A DNA stretch of 64,000 nucleotides, from positions 1 through 64,000 of the forward strand of contig BDSI01000195.1 in assembly GCA_003117195.1 (NCBI GenBank), written 5' to 3'. This DNA comes from Eudorina sp. 2006-703-Eu-15 (lineage: Eukaryota > Chlorophyta > Chlorophyceae > Chlamydomonadales > Volvocaceae). A program made the translations under genes and the position numbers. The first letter of the stretch is position 1; each line of letters begins with the position of its first letter. The notes beneath the pieces were generated by a model, which had not been told where the DNA came from, ran no database searches, and saw only the letters and a program-made list of their open reading frames with translations. Shown one piece after another: positions 49,239 to 60,600 of this stretch.

Positions 49239-52200
49239 ATGGATAAATTTCCGGCTAGTCCTGGAAGGCTAGGAGCTGGCGGAGATCTCAAGCCTACAGA
49301 CTTGCTCCGGAAGAAGGCGTTGGGCGTGCATGCATCTGGAGCACCGCCGCCCCTGGCCCCACCTGCTTCTGTTGGCCTCGGGACCCTTGGCGAGGATGAC
49401 GAAAACATGGGCACTGTTCCGCAGTCGTCTCATGAAGTCGTACGACCGGGCGCGTTCGCGTTGCCCAAGCCACGGGCCCCCGTTTCCCTCGGGCAATGGG
49501 AAGCTTACTGGGACAAGAGGGTGCAGGTGGAGTTGCCAAGCAGGTGTGAGGTCCTGAGGCATGGGGGAAACCATGTTGAGGCCGTCTGAGGTAGGGCGTT
49601 GCACTGTAACATCGCTTGTGGCCATCTGCAATCGCTTTGCTGGACGCTGGTCTCTGGACTATTAATGCTAGAGCCGCGTATGTGCGGAGGGTCGGGGTGA
49701 AGGGCGGAGGCTGTTCGCGAGACATTACCTGCGAGTAGTGTGGAGCCATCGAGTTGGTGCATGCTCAACAGCGGCACTGCACGCGCGCTCGCAGAGGGAC
49801 GCTGATGACTCAGGCTCACGCGTCTCCCCGCAGAGCACTGCGGTTACCGCACTGCGGTTGCCGCACTGATTGCATGCCGAAGCAGATTACGCGTAGGGCA
49901 TGCACGACGTGCATTTTCTGTCTGTGGAGATAACTGCTTGCGGATACTGCGTAGGACGGACTATGCTGCGCGCCTCCCAAGCGGGCAACTCTTCTCCCTG
50001 CGTTGGGCAGGTGTTTGGGCCCGCAACGCAGACTGGGCTTGAACCCTGTTCGCGTCGCGTCATGCTGTGTCGTGCTGTGTCGTGCTGACGCGCCAGGGGC
50101 GGCACCTTCAACGTGTATGTGGCGGGCAGCGAGGGCCCCATCGTGATGTGCGTGCATGGAGGTGGCTACAGCGGCCTGACCTGGTCCCTGGTGGCGAAAC
50201 GACTCAAGGACAAGTGGGTCACACAGCGCGGAGGCACACACACGTACACCGGTCTGGGTCGAGCGGAGGGCGGGCTCCTTCGCCACATACACATACACAT
50301 ACGTCTGAATTTCTTTTTACACATACACATACACACACCTGGGCGGGCGGGCGGGCGGGCGGGTTGCAATTCTAAATACACATACACATATACACACACC
50401 TGTCTTCGGGAACCCACTGCCTGTCTTTTTACACGCACACCCCTGTTTACGGGCAGGGGCAGGGGCCGGGGCAGCTGTGGGGCATACGGACATTGGGGGG
50501 CTTTCCTATGCCCCTCACATGTCACGCCCTCCTGCCCAGCCCACCCAACAACGCACACACCGATGTGGGTGTCATCGCCAAGCACCCACACACGCTTTAC
50601 GGGCGGGGCTGATCCCCGACTCCTGCCTTGCCTCTGACATGCACGCACCCACACACTGATGCTGGTTTGGGTCGGGCGGGTTTCTTCGCTAAGCACACTG
50701 ATACTTGCGGTCGAAGCCGGCAGGATTGTGAAGTGCGCCGTGATGGGCTCTCTCTGCGGTCCTCCACGTGTCGTACAAACTGCAGTGTTTCCCGGGGGCC
50801 ATAACACACACGGCACGACGTGGCATGTGTGATGCGCACGCCCTGACCAACGCTTTGGAATATCAACATGCAAACACCGCAGCGGTACCTGCGCCCCTCC
50901 TGTCCGTGCAGCTGGCTAGGGGCGTTGTCGGGGCCGGCAAGCGATGGAGCGGCACCCCGGGGCGTCATGTTGCCGCTCTCTCACCCCTCTCTCTCACCCG
51001 TTGCATTTCTCTCCGTCGCCGCGCTGCAATTGTACTTGTGCACGGGGGACTGAGGCAGCCGCCCCGTTGGCTGGATCCATGCCATGGCTCCGCAGGTACC
51101 GAGTGGTGGCGCCGGACATGCGTGGCCACGGGCTGACCACCACTGACAACGATACCGACTTCTCGAAGGAGGTGCGGTGTGTGGGTCACCACCGTACCAC
51201 AGGGCGCCGTGGGGTAGGGTGTGGTGGAGCGACGAGGACAGCAGCATCACGCGAGGATGGGGGGCAATGCAGTACGCACGCAGTACACGTCTCGATGAAT
51301 GTGCATGGTAGTCAAGGCTGCGCGGAGGCTGTTGGGCCACGTAGGTGTCCCGTTAGGGCATCACGACGTCAGCATGCGGTGGGAGGATTCACTTACGGAC
51401 ATACACGTTGCTGGCCGTACATGGCCACCTTTGCCGCTTCCACCGTCCCGTCGGCAGACCATGTCGGAGGATATCATCGCGGTCTGGGAGCACATGTTCG
51501 GCGGCGCCGCCGGGGCCGGCAGCGCCGGCAATGCGCAGCCAGCCGCAACGGCCCAGGAGCCCGGTGGGGCCGCCACACAGTCCGTCGGCACTGCGTCACA
51601 ACCCGCGGCCCCGACGGCGGCAGCGGCGGCGGCAGCGGCACCCAACGGGCCGCCCGCAGGCATCCTTGTTGGGCACAGCATGGGCGGAGGGCTGGTGGTG
51701 TGGGCCGCCGCCGCGAAGCGCATCCGGCGACTCGAGGGCGTGGTCGTCATTGATGTGGTGGAGGGCACGGCGCTGGGTGAGCACGCGGGGGCCTTCCAGC
51801 ACGCGGGGCCTCTGCATGGGCTCCGTACTCCCATCGCGCTCCGGCCACCAGGCCGGCGGTCTGCCAACCGAATGTGGCCATGGCGAGGACGGAGGTCGCG
51901 CCCGGTGTGGGCCTACGCCACGCGTGGTGTCCGCACATCTTGGGGGTACTAGAGTGAAAGCAGCGGGATATGGAGGTACCAGGCCGCGCACTGGTCCTAG
52001 CACCCCTCCAGGGAATGCAAACTAGCCGACTGCATGTTTCTCCGTGATTGGGATGTTGATTTGAGGAAAGGAAACCATGCGGGCCTTCCTCCCGGGTGGA
52101 TGACGTTGCAGCGGCGCTGCCGCACATGATGAACATCCTGGCGGCCAGGCCGGCTTCCTTCGCGTCGCCGGAGGAGGCGGTCGCGTGGGCGGTCCGCAGC

Positions 52201-53230
52201 GGCATGTCGCGGAACAGGGAGGCCGCGGCGGTGTCCATACCCAGCCAGCTGGTGCGGAAGGGCGACGAGGGCCGGCAGCAGTGGACCTGGCGGACCCCCC
52301 TGGAGCTCAGCCGGCCCTACTGGGAGGGCTGGTACACCGGCCTCTCGGAGGCGTTCCTGCAGGTGACGCCGTGGTGTGGGTAGGCAGGCAGGGAGGGCAG
52401 GAGGATAAGGCAAGTCGTAAGATGCGATGCTGCAGGGCGTGCAAAGCGGGTGACCATTGAGGAAGGGGGGCCGAAGTGCGTGACATGCACGGGGCCGCTG
52501 TGGTGGACGTGGTGGGTTGTGGTGACAAGGACGCGGGGCGCGGGAGCCAAGGGGCCCTGTGTGCTTCGCTGCTTCCGCAGGCAGCTAGCGCTGCTTTTCC
52601 AGAACGATTCAGTGGGGTGCAGCGCTGTGTGCTGCGGCTGCTGCTGAAGCACGCCAGTCCTGGACCACCCCTGGTGCGCGGCTCGTCATGGGCGGACGCA
52701 GCCCATGGTGAATGATGTGTTTAGCTGTGCCGCTGGTGTTTGCAGCCACCTTTTTGCTGCACCGCATACCTCCTTTCGACACCGCATCATCGCACGCCGT
52801 GTGGGCGCGAAGTCCGATCCGCTTCCACACGCCCCCACATGTTTGAGAGACGAACCTGGGAGAGCGGCACACCACAGACGGCGATGACACCGATCCTCAA
52901 CCCTCCCCCACCCACTTTGCTGCGCCGCAGTTGTCGTGTCCGAAGGCGTTGCTGCTCGCCGGCACGGACCGCCTGGACCGTGCCCTCACCATCGGACAGA
53001 TGCAGGGCAAGTTCCAGCTCATCCTGATGCCCACGGCGGGGCACGCGATCCACGAGGATGAGCCCGATCGTGCGGCGGAGCACCTACTAGGCTTCCTGCG
53101 GCGTTTCCGGGTGGGAGAACCCCCGCTGCAATTCCCGCGCGCGCCAGCAGGAGTGCGACCCGTCCTGCCGGTGGTCGCCGGGCCCGCACTGGGCGGCTCG
53201 ACGGCCAAGTCGGCGTCGGAAGGGAAGTGA
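49239..53230 (+). CDS. PPME1: Protein phosphatase methylesterase 1 (PP2A demethylase), 455 aa, 6 exons
   Basis: Removes the methyl ester from the C-terminal leucine of the PP2A catalytic subunit and so controls holoenzyme assembly. The exons are 49239-49543, 50097-50213, 51096-51171, 51458-51776, 52112-52362 and 52931-53230, all phase-consistent. The alpha/beta-hydrolase fold is clear: GPIVMCVHGGGYSGLTW (oxyanion region), YRVVAPDMRGHGLT, the nucleophile elbow GHSMGG (Ser about 240), VVVIDVVEGTA (Asp about 265) and GHAIHEDEPD (His about 394). SRNREAAAVSIPSQL and LTIGQMQGKFQ are family-specific. Between WEHMFGG and the nucleophile elbow there is an Ala/Gln/Thr-rich insertion of about 50 residues, typical of volvocine proteins. 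The C-terminal 40 residues are a Pro/Ala-rich tail. Confidence 0.95.
50280..50400. repeat. CACATA and GGGC simple repeats in PPME1 intron 2
   Basis: Three ACACATACACATAC clusters surround a GGGCGGGCGGGCGGGCGGGC run at about 50341-50363. All lie within the intron 50214-51095. Confidence 0.85.
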
Positions 53231-55707
53231 TGGTTGGTTGCGACTCTCACGGGGGGAGTAAGAACCAAAAGTCCCGGCTGCTTAAACAGCTATGCGTGGC
53301 ATGGGTGGCAATGACCCTGTGGCAGACAGGTCATCCAGGCCGTGTGCTGAGCGACCAAACCCGACTTACACAAGGCCGGTTACTGGGTGCATCGCCTGTC
53401 GCCGCTCCCCCCCTTCGAGATACGTTTCGCGTTGCATTGCGAATGAATATGCTTGCCGTACGTTTGCAGAGGATGCCCGACCTGCACAAGCGGCGTCCAA
53501 ACCGAGGGCGTGTGGTGCTTGCATGCATGCGGGCGCGGGGCGGCATGCAGGAAGAAGAGGGGGTGGCGGGCTGGCGGGCTTGATGAGTTTTAGGTTTCAG
53601 GGATTGCCTTGGCGGATTAACTCTAATTGGGTTGATCTAGGCGCGTTGTGTTGCAATGCTGGGCGTGGGGCGCCGCTACGAGCAGTCAGGCCAATAAACA
53701 GCTCGCGTTCAAGGTTTTGGGTAGTTCCAAACACACCAATGAACAGGCGGCGCCTTTGTCCTTTATGCAGAGGCCCCCGCGGTAGGGAGATAGCATTTCT
53801 GCGGATAGCTACATTGCTGGTGGGGTTTCCTCGTGGTTGCTTTCAAAATGGCCGAGGCGATGTCCCGCCCTGCCGGCAGCTAATGCTAATGACGGTAGAA
53901 CCCGGGGAAGACGTGGGGGCCCCTCAATCGGCGTGCATCATGCATCATCCCCGTTCGTGTGCTGGGACCGTGTGGGACCGTGGCGGTGCACCAGGTGTTG
54001 CTGCCTGGAGAACTGTGAATCGCGAGCGTTGACGGAGATGGGCGTTGCGCGCCGGTGTGTGACGGGCCAGGGGTGCAGGTCTCACTGGGGTGTGGGTGTA
54101 GGTAACCCACGCAGCTGCACCTGTGGCAGCTCTATCGGCAGTGTGCGCCGCATGTCACCATGGTTGAAGCTGTTACGCTGCCATGCAGTAAAATGACGGG
54201 GTGGGGGGGCGGACGAGGCAGTGTATCCCTTCATGTACGGCAGCGTCCCCAGCTACACAGGGTACGGACAAGCGTGTGGCATACCACCCCACGCCCAAAG
54301 CGCTTGTGCACACAAGTTCCCGCTTCCCGGGTCTGATGAGGCATGTCGGCGCCTGCCTCAGACTCCCAGTCCAGCCCTACCCGACGCCACGCTGTGCAAG
54401 GGCGACAATACACACCGCGTGGCCCATTGCGCACAAAAACTCGGACAGCGCTGGGCTTTGCGCTGCCAGGGGCAGCAGCCCCTGGCCTCGGCCCGGCCCT
54501 GCAGCATGCGCACCGCAGCCGCTGAGGGCCGCAACATCATCGTTCGTGGTCAACGGAGACCACCCGGGTTTGCAGCCTCGAGCGGAGACATCCTAGGGGA
54601 CATGGTTTGCATGAACATGTTTGCGCTCCCGCTGGGGCCCACTTCCAGAGTCAGTCTTCTGGTGAAGGGGGCTTCGGGTTCCCGGTGCTCACGGGCGGTA
54701 GAAAAGCAGCTGGCTTAGTTGTTTCGTGTACATTATCAAACGATAATGGCATGCTGTCAAGAGACTCCGCCCTTTCATATAACGGGTCTGGTGCGGTGGC
54801 AGGTCCACCAAGTAAGAGGAAGTAGCTTCAGAAATGTCACGAGCGATATCAACGATTGTATCCGCGCACATTGTTAAAGTGCTACAAAGGATGGCAACGG
54901 CCTGCAGCGGCTGTATCTGGGTACACGCTCGAGCCACTCAAAGCGTTACGTGATTATGTTAGCATGGCGGCAAGCGTGTGAGCATCGATTTGAGGCATCA
55001 GGATATTGTGTGGCGCGTTATGTGCACTCGGCGAATTTGCTTCACAGTCTTGCTTATCATATATCTACAAATAAGTAGTATGGCCTTGTTCATGCGTTGC
55101 GGTTGATGCCTCGCGGATTACAATGGCAAAGTTGTGGACTTGCCGTCTAGGGGTGGTTGACAAGGTTGGCAGGAGAAAGCGATTGGGGCAGGGAAGCGGA
55201 AAGTCCCGGCGGGAAGTCCCGGCATGAACAAAGGATCATGGGCATACATGTAATAAACAGGGCAAATGTAAACAGTAACAATGCAGAGCTGCGTGAACCT
55301 TCCCGCAAGTTCCTGACAGTTGATGCCTTTTCCTAAGATGGTCACATACTTTGTAAGGTTAACCTCGAAACAAAGCCTATATGGAAAGTTACTGAATAAT
55401 GAAATTCACCCAATCTATAGAAACACGAGTGATTCATGGCCTTCACGTCAAATCCATAATTGCATTTGCGAGAGAATTTATCAAACCATACCATGCGCTG
55501 ATAATCGCATGGCGACATTCTACATGTGTGAGAGTGCCATGGCGTGATGGCGAGACCTGAACCGAAACATTGCGTACGGTGGTACGGCAAAAGACGACAC
55601 ACTGAAAGGATTTTATATGGGCCAGTCTAAATGTGAATGAATTCGTCACACAACAAAGCATCTAGATTTGAATATACTAAGCTTTTTTACGGCCCCGAAT
55701 CTGCAAT
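53231..55707. other. PPME1 3' region and spacer before the PAM2 gene
   Basis: About 2.5 kb without a recognised gene. The first half is GC-rich and the second half, after about 54720, is markedly AT-richer. TGTAA motifs at 55250-55254 and about 55268 are the only clear plus-strand polyadenylation candidates for PPME1. Short open frames are present but show no domain or splicing pattern. The promoter of the 55708 gene should lie in the last few hundred bases. Confidence 0.45.
55250..55254 (+). terminator. Candidate TGTAA polyadenylation motif for PPME1
   Basis: TGTAATAAA context about 2 kb after the PPME1 stop codon; the distance makes the assignment weak. Confidence 0.25.
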
Positions 55708-56416
55708 ATGGCGTCAACTCTCAACGTTCATGCACCTGAATTTGTGCCTGGAGTGGGGTGGAAGCCCTCCGCCACCAGTCACTTCTACAATTACGGCAAC
55801 AACAACTACTACTTCAACATGAATCCCGAGCTCGAGGTATGAAGTTGGGGTTGGTGACGTGGAGAATTCGGCATAGTCCTTGCGGGACGTAGCGGGACGT
55901 AGCGTTGGTTACCGTGACCTTCACAATTGTCTTGTGTCATGTCCTTGAGAATCGTCACCCAGCTGAACTTAGCCCTGTTCGTGGTCACGCTCAGGAGGCT
56001 GTGACCTCGGAAGAGCTAGAGGAGCTCGAAGCCGCTGAAGAGTGGGTCCGAACCATGGCTGAGTTGGATGAAATGGAGCGCGAGCACCTTATTGCCACCG
56101 CCCTATCGTAAGTTGTTTGGGGCTAGCGTGCTGAACCCTTGTTTACCTAGGTCGTCACATTGAAGTGAAGGTGCGCAACTTCTCTACCAGAACGCTTCAG
56201 TCAATTGGTATAAGATTGTTATGACCAGCTCTGTATGCATATCTCACGCTTATGAGCACACTTCGGTGAGAGACTTGGATATTTTGTGGATCTTGCAGGG
56301 AAGCAGAGCCGTCCCAGATCCTGGAGGTGGAAATGCGCGCTTTGGCAGTAGACACCGAGGGGCATGTGGGACACAGCAAGCGCAAGCCGGACACCAAGCG
56401 CAAGGGCAAGCGCTGA
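55708..56416 (+). CDS. Small PAM2-motif protein (probable poly(A)-binding-protein interactor), 119 aa, 3 exons
   Basis: The exons are 55708-55836, 55995-56107 and 56299-56416, all phase-consistent. Residues 3-18 read STLNVHAPEFVPGVGW, a full match to the PAM2 motif (S/T-x-L-N-x-x-A-x-x-F-x-P) that binds the MLLE domain of poly(A)-binding protein. An Asn/Tyr-rich segment (HFYNYGNNNYYFN) follows. Then comes a very acidic helix (EELEELEAAEEWV, ELDEMEREHL) and a basic tail (KRKPDTKRKGKR). The combination of PAM2 plus an acidic helix recalls animal PAIP2, a translation repressor, but the order is reversed (PAIP2 has PAM2 at the C-terminus). Plant CID/ERD15 proteins also start with PAM2. I infer a role in mRNA translation or stability. 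The start is the only ATG in a sensible position. Confidence 0.82.
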
Positions 56417-57089
56417 ACGCGACACGTCACCCCCACCGTCGGTCTGGATCTTGCACGGCGCAGTCTACAGTGCTTTGTGCGGGACTGCACGTCGGCCATT
56501 GTTAAAGTCGTGAGGGATGTCTGTACATGCTAGATGCGGCGCTGCAGAAGCTTTACGGGAAGCTGCCGTACGTCGGTTGCCATTGACAGAATAAGAGGTG
56601 TCATCGGGTGTTCGGGTCCCTCATGGCAACGGTGTTTTTATGGTTTTGCTGTTTGTCGCTTGCACGATGTTGGCCTTAGGGCACGGACAGATGTCATTGA
56701 CGGGAACCTGCATTTCGACGTCGTGATGCACGCAGGGACAGATCAGCCGCTGGCGGCATCATTTTTGCAGAACATACAAAACAGAAAAAAATGCAAATGT
56801 CAGTGTGGAAGGTGCCCCTGTATAACGTTATGTACCGCTGCCTTGTACGAACATTGGGCCCTTCGTTGTCGGTTGCATGTGTGTTATCAGGGTTTGGCTG
56901 TCTAGCGTGCTGTGAATTAAGATTGCATGTCGATCCTCACCATGAACGCCTCGTGTTCTAACTCGCCGACGTTCCAGTTTTCCACATTCGTTGTGATCAC
57001 GTCGGTTGATGCTTTTCATAGGTCGTAACCGGCCTGGGCCAGCTTGTTCGTCTGGTTGTTTCGCTGTGCTAATGGACGGTTCAGACGCT

Positions 57090-57117
57090 ATTCCATTATC
57101 AGTATCGGTAATGGAAT
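57090..57117. other. 9-bp perfect inverted repeat with flanking near-repeats
   Basis: ATTCCATTA at 57090-57098 and TAATGGAAT at 57109-57117, separated by 10 nt. On either side are similar sequences (GGTTCAGACG and GGTCCAGACG). It could be a hairpin in the 3' UTR of the PAM2 gene or a remnant of a small foldback element. Confidence 0.6.
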
Positions 57118-57241
57118 GGTCCAGACGGTATTGGGTTGTCAGATTCGACTTCACCACTGCTGGTGGTAGGGGAGCTTGGTCCCCCTGTTAATGCAGAACC
57201 TACGTGTAGTTGTGCATGTTAGGGGTTAAGCATCCCAACCA

Positions 57242-57246
57242 TGTAA
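57242..57246 (+). terminator. Candidate TGTAA polyadenylation motif for the PAM2 gene
   Basis: First plus-strand TGTAA noticed after the stop at 56416, giving a 3' UTR of about 830 nt. Confidence 0.35.
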
Positions 57247-57275
57247 CACACACACACAGGCACCTCAGTTCTCTT

Positions 57276-57280
57276 TTACA
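57276..57280 (-). terminator. Candidate TGTAA polyadenylation motif for SLY1
   Basis: TTACA on the plus strand, about 370 nt downstream of the SLY1 stop codon and only about 30 bp from the PAM2-gene motif on the other strand. Confidence 0.4.
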
Positions 57281-57646
57281 CACAGACACCTGCAAAGCGT
57301 GCGAAATGAACCTGACGCATGCGCTCGTGTTTACTGAACATGAAGTACCACCACGCGTTGAGGACTCTCAGCCGGTTCAGCACGTGGTCGCCTAAAGACT
57401 ATGTCGTTCAATGTATCAGAACATGCCGCGTACATCATCAGCGCGGGTATGTTCCTCACACCTCACTGCATCTTCACCGCCCAGCCCGGATAACCGCCAG
57501 CATCGCTCCTCACAAATGCAGCGCTCGAAGGTATGCTCAGTACACTGCACCCTCAGTCGATATCACAACCTCGCAGCGCTCCATGTCAAACACCACAGAC
57601 ACGAACAAACTCTGCACTGCACGTGCCTGCATGCCGTACGTGGGAT

Positions 57647-60600
57647 TCACCGCCCACCGCTTCTCCGCCCCAGCTCACTGAGTTGCTGGACGAACTCTTC
57701 GCCCGACAGCAACTCTGTCGCCCCGTACAGCACATGCCGCGGCGGGCTGGAACGCTGCGCCCACGTCAAGAGCGTCTCCCGCTCGTAGTAGTTGCCACCG
57801 CCGATCATGAACACGATGCCCTCACGGAACGGGCCCTTGGCACGGTCCACACTCGCCCGCCCTGGCGGCAGTTTGGGATCGAAGACAGCGTACGACTCGA
57901 ACTCCGGGCTGCCGGCCTTGCCCTCCATCAGCGCCTCCACGCACACGGCCAGCGGGGCCTGACGCGCACCTGCGATTCAGCGCCACAGGGGCATTCCGCT
58001 TCAGCTTTTGAAGGGTATCAGCGAGAGCGTGTGCAAGTGGACAGCCTGGGAGGGCTCCATGGCTCCAAGCTGGCCTGCACATGACCTATGCACCCGACGA
58101 TTTACGTTGTGACGACCGCTCAACAGACAGATTCTTTCGAAACAACCTTAGCACACACCCAGTATTCGACTAAAGCGGACAGGTATGTCCTCATTTATGT
58201 GACGTCTCATCTTGCTAAACCCTAGCTCTGCACAGTATACCCTAGCCTTTGCAAGATTTGTGCGGTCAGCCGAGCGCCAGTGCTCACTTGACAGCAGCGT
58301 CTTGACGCCCTTGGCCACCTGGCTCAGGCCCTGCCCAAACGCCTTGTCCGCCCAGTCCAGCAGATTGTTCTGCGACGCGACGGATGCGCCGCCGTGGTGC
58401 CCCAGCGCCTCGGCTCCGGTCTTCCCGCTGCCCGTCAGGTTGTTGCGCTTGAGCGTCCGCACGTAATGCAACGCGGTGACGTCGGCGCCGCCCGTGCGCA
58501 TGATGGCTTCCAGCTCGGACAGCTCCTGGTCGCTCGGCAGACCTGCGTGCGCAACACGCGACAGTGGCGCGCTCCCCAGCATGAGCAACAACGTAACGCA
58601 GTCCATTGGTATTAAATGAGAAAATGACCCCAGGGCGCAGAACTCAAGAGGTTGCATACCCGCATTGACGACTGTACGGCAGCCGTTACCCCGACTCTTG
58701 TACTCTTGGGGGTACCATTCGTGCAAGCAGTGTGCGGTGTTCCCCCTTCCCCATGACCCCCAGGCCCCAGCCGCGGCAGCACACAGGCATACACACACAC
58801 GTGGTGATGTGCTGCCTTGTGCAAACCATAGCCCCATCATGGAGCGCCCGACTGCATACCCGGACCCAACAAGGCCTGACGCGTGCGAGACGCCCCGCTG
58901 GGACTCAGCTGGGCGGGCAGGCCTGCCGGAGGGTGCAACCCTAGGTAGTACGATTAGGTTGGGACGCGAGACCAGGCTAGTTTTACCGCACCGGGCAGGG
59001 GCGCGCCTCCGAATTGCTGAGGAACGCGCCCTGGGTGCTGCAAGGACTTGAGGAGGTTGAACAGCGGACTGTGAGGCGCAGACAGCCCGGGATGGGCTTC
59101 CGCCGGGATGGGCACAGCTGTCACCGATCCTCAGGGATCGGGCGCGCGCCCTTGGTTGAGAGCGAGGGGACAGAGGCCCCTTACGCCCCTTTCCCCCGTA
59201 TCCGAGGGAGAGTGCTTCGGCGGTCTCCCGTATGGGGCGGGTTAGCGCCCCCGGCCAGCGTCGGCCCGGCAGATATGTAACGATTCACACACACACACAC
59301 ACACACACGCACCGTCATGCCCCAGCACGTAGATGAGCGCCAGCCGCAGCTTGTCCATGGGCGCCCCCTTGCCGCTCTGCAGCAGCTTGAGCACCGCCGC
59401 CAGGTCCGCCTTGCCCACCAGCAGGTCCTCGGCCGTGTTGAAGTACTGGTCCAGGGCGCGCATCTTGATGGCGCCCAGCAGGCTGGTGGCGATGTTCGTG
59501 TGCTTGTCCAGGACCTAAACGGAGGCACGGGTGTTCGCGCTGAGGTGGTGTCGGAGACCGGTCTCAGCGCAGCTCGGGGGAGTGACAGACGCATGTCGGT
59601 GACGCATGTGGGTGACCGCGGTGTAGATCTCACGGCAGCATGGGCGACGCGGAAGGGCGTTTCTTTCTAGGCCACCTCGTTCGCACCGCACCACACCTTC
59701 TTCTGTTCCTGCAGCTCCGGCAGCGACGACACCGCCTGCATCAGGTTCTGCGTGTTGCGCCGAAGGAGCTCGTCCGGATCGAAGGCGCCCTCCTGGCCCG
59801 CACCCGCAGCCGTCTTCTTGTTGATCTCGTCCACCGCTGCCCGGTATCGCTGCAGCTGCGTCTCGACCTCCTCCGCCACCTGCGTGTGGGACGTGCCGTC
59901 CGTCGTCGATTCCCGCGCAGTCACCTACTCCCGACGCCCATGGCACAAGAACTGCCGCCAGTCAGAAACACAACGTACGGAAGTGCTGTGATGCGCCGGC
60001 ATCAATCGGAGCCTTTAATTTGCGCCGCCCGAGAGCGCATGCGGACGTAACCCAAGGCCTGTTGCAACCTGAAGTTGACAGGTGTCACGGTCGTCAGCCG
60101 CGTAGGGCGTTACTGCTTTCAGGGACTCACCGGGACACGACCCAGATTGCTTATTCCAACCCACGATACAACAGCAGAAGACGCGTTCAGTTACGTTCAG
60201 TTACGAAGTGCTCCAAGTATGGCGCATGCTGGGGGGAACCTACTGCGGGTGTGCTTTCCCAAGCTGATGGTTGTACCATATGCACACACAGTTTAGGCTT
60301 TCCTAAACACATAGTTCTCTTGTACACACAGAACGTGGCGCGGCGCAGTTCACGGCCCGTCGCTCCGTTTTGCCTCACACGGACATACGCCACACGCCAC
60401 AGACACGTTCTCTCACGCAGGTGTCGCTCAGCACACGCACTCGCGATTCCCAACGGCGTTCGGCATCCGCGCAGTTCCACACACAGGGGCAGGTTGCCCC
60501 TTCCCCGGCCCAACTGCATCCGCACCTTCGGGAATGCATGCGCCCCGCAAGCCTCCCAGAAGAAGTCCTTTTCGTCCACGTCGTAGTGTTTCTTCCCTGT

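Larger units (their letters stand above)
56417..57646. other. Convergent 3' region between PAM2 gene and SLY1
   Basis: 1.2 kb of tail-to-tail sequence. It contains a plus-strand TGTAA at 57242-57246, a minus-strand TGTAA at 57276-57280, a short CA run between them (57246-57258) and the inverted repeat at 57090-57117. No gene is recognised. Confidence 0.5.
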
